5,451 nucleotides of DNA from an uncultured Sutterella sp. GTDB lineage: Bacteria > Pseudomonadota > Gammaproteobacteria > Burkholderiales > Burkholderiaceae_F. The position numbers and the translations under genes were made by a program. Location of the stretch: contig USAL01000121.1 of the NCBI GenBank assembly GCA_900552545.1, forward strand, positions 1-5,451, given 5' to 3'. The notes beneath the pieces were generated by a model that was given only the letters and a program-made list of their open reading frames with translations, made no database searches and was not told where the DNA came from. Shown piece after piece: positions 1 through 4,852 of this stretch (position 1 is the stretch's first letter; every line of letters begins with the position of its first letter).

Positions 1-105
1 AAGCGCATGGACGATGTGCGCAGGATCATCGACAAGCTGGAAGTGCTGACCGCCTCCAAGTACTGGCCGTATCCGACCTTCTACGATCTGCTTTTCTCTG
101 TTTGA
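1..105 (+). CDS. glnN: Type III glutamine synthetase, C-terminal end (partial)
   Basis: The reading frame is open from base 1 and ends at TGA 103-105, giving the last 34 residues of a protein whose 5' part lies outside the window. The tail contains KYWPYPTFYDLLF just before the stop. A W-P-x-P-T-[YF]-x-[DE]-L-L-F ending, preceded by an amphipathic helix (VRRIIDKLEVL), is what I know from type III glutamine synthetases (GSIII, GlnN) of Clostridia and Bacteroidetes. These make glutamine from glutamate, ammonia and ATP in the cytoplasm. A terminator hairpin follows 5 bases after the stop, so this is the end of a transcription unit. The lineage implied differs from that of glnD, map and ygfZ downstream, and I place this fragment in a foreign segment (1 to about 250). 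Only the extreme C-terminus is seen, so the family call rests on one motif recalled from memory. Confidence 0.72.
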   Translation, partial: KRMDDVRRIIDKLEVLTASKYWPYPTFYDLLFSV

Positions 106-2564
106 TCCCCAAAAGGAACGCTCTCTGAGCGTTCCTTTTGAAATGATTTTTCCAATTTATTTGTGTTATGGAGGAGAACATGAAGTACATTTTTGTCACC
201 GGCGGCGTGGGCTCCGGCCTGGGCAAGGGCAGCTGCGCGGCCGCGCTGGGGCGGCGGCAGCGGCCGCGCTTCAAGGATGATGCGCGCCAAGCGCTCCTCG
301 ATCCTCGCGCAAAGGGCCGTGACTTCATCTTGGGCCAGGGGATCGTCGACATCAATGCGGCTAGAGACCAAAAACGTATCGAGGGCCCAGCCGTGCAGCG
401 TCGTGTGAATGCGGGCATCGAGCACCGAGAGGCCTTCGCGCTCGAAGAAGGCCACCACGCGGGCAAAGAGATCCTTCTGGTCGCGCGTATAGACGAGCAC
501 CTCGACGGCGCCTGCAACATGCGTGCGCTTGGCGCGCACGACCGGCACCGAAATCTTCGGGTCCCAGGCAAGCTGCGAGGTGTGCCAGGCGATGTCTTCC
601 GGAGAATGGCGCAGAAAGTAGACGATGTTGAGCTCCTTCCAGAACTCGTCGCGCACGACGGCCGGGATCCCCGCGGCGGCAACCAACTGCATCGCCTTTT
701 GCCGGTGCATGGCAAAGACGCTGCTTCGGGTGAAGGACTCCGTGCTTCCTTCAATCATCGTGAGCGTGTTGCGGTAGAGCTCGGTGAGAAGCTGCTCCTT
801 CCAGGCGTTCCAGACCTTGGGGCTCGTGGCGCGGATGTCTGCGACCGTGAGAAGAAAGAGACCGTCCAACTTCTCCTTGGTGTTGACGATGCGCGCAAAG
901 CCCGCCACGACCTCGGGGTTGGTGATGTCTTTTTTCTGCGCCACGCGGCTCATGAGAAGGTGGTGGCGTACGAGAAATTCGACGTAGTCGATGTCCTCCG
1001 GCGCAAGCGAAAACTGCTCGCCGAAGCGGCGCACTTCTTCGGCTCCGAGCTCCTCGTGGCTGCCGCCGCGCCCTTTGGCGATGTCGTGAAAGAGACCTGC
1101 GAGCACCAGACGCCACGTGTTGTTCATCTCGCTGATGATCTGCGAGCACAGCGGATACTCGTGCGCGTAGGACGAGTGCGTGAAGCGCCGCAGGAACTTC
1201 ACCGTGCGGATCGTGTGCTGATCGACCGTGTAGGCGTGAAAGAGGTCGTGCTGCATCTGGCCCACGATGCGGCGCCACACCGGCAGAAATCGCCCGAGGA
1301 TGCCCCAGACGTTGAGGTTCTTCAAAAAATGATACGGGCCGTATTTGAGCTTTAAGGCCTTCAAGAACAAGGCCTTGTTCTCGGGGTCGTTTTGAAAGTC
1401 GGTGGAGTAGCGGTCGCGCATGTGCCACAGCGCGCGCAGCAGCTGCGTCGAGAAGCGCTTCAACTCAAAGTGCACCGCAAAGAGGTAGAAGGCCTTCAGA
1501 ATGTTGCGGTGGTCGGCCGTGAAGGCCTTGACGTCGGTGATGTCGAGCGCGTCGCCGCGCGCAACGAAGACGCCCTCGATTGCCGTGGTCTGGATGGGGA
1601 GCTTTTCTTCAAAGATGTGCTCGGAGATGGCCGCCAGAAGAATCTGCTGCAGCTGCATGGTGTTCTTGGCGTTGAGGTAGTAGCGCTTCATGAGCGCTTC
1701 GCTCGGGCGCAGCGACCCGGTCGCCTTGTAGCCTGCGTTTTCAGCAAGCGCCGTCTGCACGTCGAAGACGAGCCGGTCCTCGTGCCGGTTTTTTAATAGA
1801 TGCAGGCGGATTCTGATGTCGCGCAGAAAATGGTGGCACTCGGCCAGGTGATAGGCCTCGGTTTCGGTGATGAGTCCGCTTTTGGCAAGCTGCCTCCAGG
1901 TTCTGCCAAAGCCCGCGCAGCGAGCGCACCACAAAAAGACCTGAAGGTCTCTCAAGCCGCCCGGGCTTTCCTTGACGTTGGGCTCAAGTGCGTAGGGGGT
2001 GTCGGCGTAGCGCTGATGGCGCTGCCGGAGTTCCAACATTTTGCGGCGAAAAAAGTTTCGTTTGTCGAGCGTTGCCGCAAACTGCGCGTAAGTGTCTTCA
2101 AAAAGCGCCTTGTCGCCCGCGAGAAGCCGTGCCTCGAGAAAGGCCGTGGCAACCGAGATGTCCTCGGCCGCGGCCGCAAGCATTTCGGGTTTGGTGCGTA
2201 CGGCGCTTCCCACGGTCAACCCCAGCTCCCAGAGGTTCGTCACAAAGCGCGCGGCGGATTCTTTCACGGCATCGTCGTAGCTGTGCACGAGCACCAGCAC
2301 GTCGATGTCGGAGTAGGGAAACATTTCCGCGCGCCCGTAGCCCCCCACGGCAACGATGGCAACCGGCAGATCGATCAAGCCCGCCTCACGGGCCTTTTCG
2401 AGCACGAAGCGGTCGATCGCGGCGCTGTTGCGCTTGAGATAGTCGCCCACGCGGCCCTGCAGAAGAAAGTCTTCGCCGATGCGTGCCCGGACGATTTCAA
2501 GGGCGTGCAGGGGCGAGGCGGTCGTGCCGTTCGTGCTGGCCGTAGAGACGTTGGTGGAAGCCAT
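81..2564 (-). CDS. glnD: PII uridylyltransferase/uridylyl-removing enzyme, C-terminally truncated
   Basis: GlnD adds UMP to PII proteins (GlnB/GlnK) when glutamine is low and removes it when glutamine is high, linking nitrogen status to glutamine synthetase. Domains in order: nucleotidyltransferase with GGYGRAEMFPYSDIDVLVL at residues 74-92, including the metal-binding S-D-I-D (85-88); the conserved LEPNVKESPGGLRDLQ at 193-208; an HD hydrolase domain around 440-540 with YTVDQHT at 445-451 and H493-D494; a first ACT domain at about 685-760. After EARPLPPPQRGR (765-776, ending at base 237), where the family has a linker and a second ACT domain of 80-90 residues, the remaining 51 codons are antisense of the pyrG start and the terminator. 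The 827-residue frame is thus a hybrid; only 237-2564 is GlnD. The start at ATG 2562-2564 has a weak AGGT site 4 bases upstream. The transferase and hydrolase centres look intact. Confidence 0.93.
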   Translation of the reverse strand: MASTNVSTASTNGTTASPLHALEIVRARIGEDFLLQGRVGDYLKRNSAAIDRFVLEKAREAGLIDLPVAIVAVGGYGRAEMFPYSDIDVLVLVHSYDDAVKESAARFVTNLWELGLTVGSAVRTKPEMLAAAAEDISVATAFLEARLLAGDKALFEDTYAQFAATLDKRNFFRRKMLELRQRHQRYADTPYALEPNVKESPGGLRDLQVFLWCARCAGFGRTWRQLAKSGLITETEAYHLAECHHFLRDIRIRLHLLKNRHEDRLVFDVQTALAENAGYKATGSLRPSEALMKRYYLNAKNTMQLQQILLAAISEHIFEEKLPIQTTAIEGVFVARGDALDITDVKAFTADHRNILKAFYLFAVHFELKRFSTQLLRALWHMRDRYSTDFQNDPENKALFLKALKLKYGPYHFLKNLNVWGILGRFLPVWRRIVGQMQHDLFHAYTVDQHTIRTVKFLRRFTHSSYAHEYPLCSQIISEMNNTWRLVLAGLFHDIAKGRGGSHEELGAEEVRRFGEQFSLAPEDIDYVEFLVRHHLLMSRVAQKKDITNPEVVAGFARIVNTKEKLDGLFLLTVADIRATSPKVWNAWKEQLLTELYRNTLTMIEGSTESFTRSSVFAMHRQKAMQLVAAAGIPAVVRDEFWKELNIVYFLRHSPEDIAWHTSQLAWDPKISVPVVRAKRTHVAGAVEVLVYTRDQKDLFARVVAFFEREGLSVLDARIHTTLHGWALDTFLVSSRIDVDDPLAQDEVTALCARIEERLARIILEARPLPPPQRGRAAALAQAGAHAAGDKNVLHVLLHNTNKLEKSFQKERSESVPFGDQTEKSRS
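111..139. terminator. Rho-independent terminator, bidirectional
   Basis: A perfect 13-bp inverted repeat: AAAAGGAACGCTC (111-123), loop TCT, GAGCGTTCCTTTT (127-139). The stem has a GC core, with a T run on its 3' side and an A run on its 5' side, so it can act on both strands. It sits 5 bases after the glutamine synthetase stop and 40 bases before the pyrG start, which fits termination between two separate units. If the glnD frame were transcribed through the junction from the other side, this hairpin would lie inside its artefactual 3' end. Confidence 0.9.
170..176 (+). promoter_or_regulatory. Strong Shine-Dalgarno site of pyrG
   Basis: GGAGGAG lies 3 bases before ATG 180-182. It decides the start: an in-frame ATG at 168-170 overlaps this site and has no ribosome site of its own, and the family N-terminus begins at the second Met. 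Such a near-perfect site, in an AT-rich spacer (140-169), resembles Firmicutes and contrasts with the weak sites in front of glnD, ygfZ and mltG in the rest of the window. Confidence 0.8.
180..254 (+). pseudogene. pyrG: CTP synthase, first ~25 codons only
   Basis: The frame from ATG 180 reads MKYIFVTGGVGSGLGKG and then SCAAALGR. This is the very characteristic amino terminus of CTP synthase, including the P-loop of its synthetase domain. The enzyme makes CTP from UTP, ATP and glutamine. The family sequence usually has V-V-S-G-L-G-K-G where this has V-G-S-G-L-G-K-G, a one-residue difference that may be natural or an error. After the Gly-Arg at 249-254 the frame no longer resembles the family (about 535 residues are expected). 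It continues only as antisense of glnD to a stop at 1353-1355. The gene is therefore cut off at the junction, not decayed. The essential nature of pyrG argues that an intact copy exists in the true source genome. The gene identity is secure; the cause of the truncation is inferred. Confidence 0.88.
237..270. other. Chimeric junction with an 11-bp direct repeat
   Basis: GCGGCCGCGCT occurs twice, at 237-247 and 260-270, and between the copies lies the GC-only run GGGGCGGCGGCA. Going rightward on the plus strand, pyrG homology persists to about 254. Going leftward on the minus strand, GlnD homology persists to the Arg-Gly-Arg at 237-245 (linker after the first ACT domain). The breakpoint therefore lies at roughly 240-255. 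The left copy belongs to the pyrG side and the right copy to the glnD side. The repeat and its self-complementary core (GCGCGGCCGCGC, 235-246) could have promoted a wrong assembly join, a PCR chimera or, less likely, a recombination event. Confidence 0.75.
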
Positions 2565-2610
2565 GGTGACCTAGTCGAGGATGGAAATGAGGGTTAAGGT
2601 GGGAAATTGG

Positions 2611-2636
2611 AAAAAATCGGGGCAATCGCATGCCCC
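2611..2636 (-). terminator. Terminator-like hairpin 5' of glnD
   Basis: Read on the minus strand, GGGGCA (2636-2631), loop TGCGAT, TGCCCC (2624-2619), then GA and six T (2616-2611). This is a compact 6-bp GC stem plus U tract, the form of an intrinsic terminator. It lies 46 bases before the glnD start codon. Either it ends a short transcript from the map-glnD gap, or it is an attenuator in a glnD leader, or it insulates glnD, whose promoter would then lie within 2565-2611. I see no convincing -35/-10 pair in that interval. Confidence 0.6.
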
Positions 2637-2731
2637 CGCGTTCAAGGCATCTTAATCGCCCCGAAGACATGAAGGGGACCGATGTCGGTTTGGCGGTTCT
2701 TGAAGGGACTGTAAAAGCAATTTCCCAAATG

Positions 2732-2782
2732 AAAAACGGCCGAGCTCCGGGAGCAGCGTCTGCTCGCGCAAGCGGTCGGCCG
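2732..2782 (-). terminator. Intrinsic terminator downstream of map
   Basis: On the minus strand, CGGCCGA (2782-2776) pairs with TCGGCCG (2743-2737) and is followed at once by TTTTT (2736-2732). Inside this outer 7-bp stem sits a perfect inner hairpin, GAGCAG-ACG-CTGCTC (2765-2751). The two-tier, GC-rich stem plus U tract, starting about 50 bases after the map stop, indicates that map transcription ends here and that map and glnD are not simply cotranscribed. Confidence 0.7.
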
Positions 2783-2788
2783 TCTGGA

Positions 2789-2826
2789 TGAAGGCGATTC
2801 TCAAGATCTCTTTGAAATCGCCTTCA
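2789..2826. repeat. 11-bp inverted repeat just after map
   Basis: TGAAGGCGATT (2789-2799) and AATCGCCTTCA (2816-2826) are perfectly complementary. Past one bulged base, TCAA (2801-2804) and TTGA (2812-2815) add four more pairs around a 7-base loop. On the minus strand the hairpin begins 4 bases after the map stop codon. No T run follows, so it looks like a 3' mRNA-stabilising structure or a first tier of the terminator. Confidence 0.65.
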
Positions 2827-2830
2827 CGGA

Positions 2831-3667
2831 TCAGAACGCGGGCTTCTTCCAGCCCTTGACCCAGTCGGGGGCTTCGGGCGAGCCCGCCGAGACGGTGAGC
2901 ACGTCGTAGCCCGTGGGCGTGACGGCAATCTGCAGTTCCCACTGCGCCGAGAGCGAGCGGTCCTTGGTGACGACCGTCCAGCCGTCGTTGAGGTCCATGA
3001 TGTGGCGGCGGCCGGCGTTGACCATCGGCTCGACCGTAAACACCATGCCGGGCTCGAAGGTGGCCGTGGGCGTGGCGATCGGCACGTGGCTCACGTGCGG
3101 GTCGCCGTGAAAGACGCGCCCGATGCCGTGGCCGCCGTACTCGTGCACGATCGAAAGCCCCAGGGGCGCGCAGAACTTCTGGCAGGCGATGCCGATGTCG
3201 TTGAAGCAGTTGCCCGGACGCACGGCTTCAATGCCCGCCCACATGCAGCCGTAGGTGGCGTCGACCAAGCGCTTGCCTGCAATCGTGGGCTTGCCCACGA
3301 TGAACATGCGCGAGGTGTCGCCGTAGTAGCCGTCCTTCACAAGCGTGACGTCGATGTTGAGGATGTCGCCGTTCTTGAGGATCTTCTTTTCGCTCGGAAT
3401 GCCGTGGCAGATGACGTTGTTGACCGAAATGCAGGTCGCGCGCGGGTAGGGCGTCATGCCGGCCGGAGCGTAGGTGAGGCACGCCGACTAGGCCTCGAGC
3501 GTCTTTTCGGTGTACTCGAGCATCAGGTCGTCAAGGTGGAGCGTGCTCACGCCCGCCTTCACAAAGGGCGTGATGTAGTCAAGAAGCTCGCTTGCCAAAC
3601 GGCAGACGTGCCGCATCGCCTCGATCTCTTCGGGCGAGTAGATGATGATGTTGTCTTTGCTGGACAT
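2831..3667 (-). pseudogene. map: Type I methionine aminopeptidase with an in-frame amber codon
   Basis: Map removes the initiator methionine from new proteins in the cytoplasm using two metal ions. From ATG 3665-3667 the frame gives 278 codons to TGA 2831-2833, against 264 residues in E. coli. Metal ligands are all present: D106 (NIDVT), D117 (GDTSR), H180 (GGHGIG), E213 (TVEPMV), E244 (AQWE), plus H88 (VICHG). All are offset by exactly 9 from the E. coli D97, D108, H171, E204, E235 and H79 that I recall. Codon 60 is TAG (3488-3490), within LEA-stop-SACLTYAP. The flanks still match the family, so this is a single-base event, plausibly CAG (Gln) to TAG. The start at 3667 is backed by a GGAAG ribosome site 6 bases upstream. 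Translation restarting at M71 would lose the N-terminal helices and the start of the substrate pocket. It may be a true lesion, a strain-specific suppressed stop, or a base-call/assembly error. The gene identity is certain. Confidence 0.93.
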
Positions 3668-3673
3668 GGATTT

Positions 3674-3678
3674 CTTCC
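3674..3678 (-). promoter_or_regulatory. Ribosome binding site of full-length map
   Basis: On the minus strand GGAAG (3678-3674) lies 6 bases before ATG 3667-3665. This supports the long start over the Met codon at 3457-3455 that a gene caller would choose after the amber codon, since that internal Met is preceded by coding sequence typical of the family (SACLTYAPAG). Confidence 0.6.
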
Positions 3679-3712
3679 ATCAGTCGATGTCGACCGAAAA
3701 ATAAAACGGTTC

Positions 3713-4636
3713 TCAGTGCTGGCGCTCGTAGCCGTAGGGCAGCTGCGTCATGGTCCAATTCCTGCCGTCGATCGTGAAGGTCCCGGCAGCGGCCATCGCC
3801 GCGTCGGTTGATACCTGCACGAAGGCCGCGGCTCGGCCGTCTGCGGCGGCAGCGTAGACGACGCCGCCTGCGGGATTGCCCGCTTCATCGGCAAACTCGG
3901 TCATGGGGGCGGGCACCTGCGCGGGATCAAGGACCTCGGCCGACACGAGAAGCGCACCGCGGCGCGAGGTGCGTCCGATGTGCTCGACGCGGCTTACAAC
4001 CTCCTGGCCCGTGTAGCAGCCCTTCGTAAAGCTCACACCGTCCGTCAATTCCAGATTGATCGCCTGCGGCACGAAGGCGTCCATCGCTTTTCCCGTGACC
4101 CAGGGGTCGCCTGCGGCGGCCGACGCCGTCCAGAAGGGGGCGGAGTCGCCTGCCTGCGCTGCAAGGGGCGACTCGGCGGCAGCGACCACGATGGCGCGCC
4201 CGGCGGGAAGTCCCAGCGTCTCAAGCACGTCGTCCTTGGCGCTGGGAAGGGTAAAGACGAGCGTTGCGCCCTTAGAGTCTTCAGTAGAGGGAATCGCCTT
4301 GCCTACGACGCCCAAGAGACGCTTCGTTTCGTCGATCTCAACCGTGACCTTGCTGCGCAGCACGTACATGCGAAGGCGCTTTACCAGCATCGCGGCGTTG
4401 GCCGCATCGACGATCATGCCGACCGTGTCGCCCTCGACGAAAAGGCGGGGCGTTGCAAGAAGACGGCCCTTGGGCGAGCACCAGCCCGCCGTCATCAGGA
4501 CGCCGGCTTCAAGGCGGCGCACATCGTTGGTGAGCTGCCCCTGCAGAAACTGCATCCGGTCGGCGCCCGCGATGCGCACGAGCGCCAGTTCGGAAAGAGC
4601 GCACAGGCGCCGTGTCGTACAATTGCAAGTTGACAT
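3713..4636 (-). CDS. ygfZ: YgfZ family folate-binding tRNA-modification/Fe-S factor
   Basis: This 307-residue protein belongs to the YgfZ/GcvT-like family. The diagnostic K-G-C-Y-T-G-Q-E is at residues 205-212, inside FTKGCYTGQEVVSR; the cysteine is C207. Other family blocks are FLQGQLTNDV (30-39), GWCSPKGRLL (51-60) and PQAINLEL (190-197), followed by a GcvT-like C-terminal barrel region ending at 307. YgfZ binds tetrahydrofolate and supports iron-sulfur enzymes such as MiaB, which thiomethylates tRNA. The length matches the usual size of about 300-340. The start at 4636 has no good ribosome site (GTGAAAA just before ATG), but the frame starts to match the family within 12 residues and no better in-frame start is seen. 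Its stop lies 45 bases before the map start, so ygfZ and map may be cotranscribed. It is divergent from mltG, an arrangement I recall from Burkholderiales. The open frame is intact. Confidence 0.93.
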   Translation of the reverse strand: MSTCNCTTRRLCALSELALVRIAGADRMQFLQGQLTNDVRRLEAGVLMTAGWCSPKGRLLATPRLFVEGDTVGMIVDAANAAMLVKRLRMYVLRSKVTVEIDETKRLLGVVGKAIPSTEDSKGATLVFTLPSAKDDVLETLGLPAGRAIVVAAAESPLAAQAGDSAPFWTASAAAGDPWVTGKAMDAFVPQAINLELTDGVSFTKGCYTGQEVVSRVEHIGRTSRRGALLVSAEVLDPAQVPAPMTEFADEAGNPAGGVVYAAAADGRAAAFVQVSTDAAMAAAGTFTIDGRNWTMTQLPYGYERQH

Positions 4637-4658
4637 TTTTTCACTTGATTACTTTGAT
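4630..4658 (+). promoter_or_regulatory. Sigma-70-like promoter toward mltG
   Basis: TTGACA (4630-4635) matches the -35 consensus perfectly. After an exact 17-base spacer comes TTTGAT (4653-4658), a 4-of-6 match to TATAAT. Transcription would start near 4665 and give mltG a leader of about 190 bases. The -35 box overlaps the start codon of the opposing ygfZ gene (4634-4636), so polymerase binding here could interfere with ygfZ translation-initiation-region transcription. This rests on sequence only. Confidence 0.5.
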
Positions 4659-4852
4659 CTGCCTCCATAGCGGAGGCGGCTGCCGCTATTATGCCCAAGT
4701 CGTTAGCCGACGGCTTTCAGCCAGGCCTGCTCCCTCCTTCCTGGACAGGCCTTCCGGGCAGGCGCGGGGCGCGAAGCGCCTTTCAAGCGTCCTTGGAGCG
4801 TCTTTAACGCGCTCCCGGCGGCATCGAGGTCACTCATCATCCTTTTTCCAGC
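4637..4852. other. ygfZ-mltG divergent intergenic region
   Basis: These 216 bases separate the two divergent genes. They hold the -10 part of the plus-strand promoter, the alternative hairpins at 4661-4689, and a small stem GGCGC-GAA-GCGCC (4768-4780) followed by TTTC, which is too short in U to call a terminator. No small gene is convincing: the plus frames between 4690 and 4852 have stops, including TAA 4805-4807 in the mltG frame. Confidence 0.55.
4661..4689. repeat. Overlapping, mutually exclusive inverted repeats
   Basis: GCCTCC (4661-4666) pairs with GGAGGC (4672-4677) around ATAGC. ATAGCGG (4667-4673) pairs with CCGCTAT (4683-4689) around a 9-base loop. The two perfect stems share 4667-4673 and cannot coexist. 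They lie at the likely start of the mltG transcript and upstream of ygfZ on the other strand, next to a weak minus-strand -10-like CATAAT (4693-4688). They may be an operator or a leader switch; no repressor site is recognised. Confidence 0.45.

Larger units (their letters stand above)
2565..2830. other. map-glnD intergenic region, non-coding
   Basis: This 266-base gap holds no protein-coding gene I can support. From the map side it contains a strong bulged hairpin (2789-2826), a terminator for map (2732-2782), about 95 bases without a clear motif, and a second terminator-like hairpin (2611-2636) before glnD. The 95-base piece on the minus strand includes small self-complementary bits, such as CCGACATCGG and a CCCC/GGGG pair around 2662-2680, so a short leader or small RNA is possible but unproven. 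Short open frames on both strands here lack a credible start and recognisable content. Confidence 0.6.

Noticed and set aside
168..1355. A 395-codon plus-strand frame beginning with the CTP synthase start, as a novel fusion protein
   Set aside because: After residue ~25 of pyrG it is the exact antisense of glnD coding sequence, with Arg/His/Asp-rich content typical of a shadow frame in GC-rich DNA. GlnD motifs on the other strand explain the region.
1..2564. A nitrogen-control gene cluster combining glutamine synthetase III with glnD
   Set aside because: The adjacency depends entirely on the suspect junction at about 240-255, where both pyrG and glnD are cut. The two sides have different styles of ribosome site and different family distributions.
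2730..2910. A plus-strand open stretch (ELREQRLLAQAVGRLDEGD...) that looks protein-like
   Set aside because: It has no start codon after the TGA at 2730-2732, no ribosome site, overlaps the 3' end of map in antisense, and its regular look is explained by the terminator stems it contains.
2652..2942. A 96-codon minus-strand frame between map and glnD
   Set aside because: Its start lies inside the map gene in another frame, it runs through the map terminator and inverted repeat, and it resembles no family I know.
2831..3457. A naturally short methionine aminopeptidase starting at the Met codon 3455-3457
   Set aside because: The 59 codons upstream of the amber codon match the Map N-terminus and have a good ribosome site, so the gene starts at 3667 and the short frame is the result of a nonsense codon.
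3679..3712. A terminator between ygfZ and map
   Set aside because: There is a small GTCG/CGAC pairing, but the T-rich run lies upstream of it on the minus strand, so the order is wrong for an intrinsic terminator.
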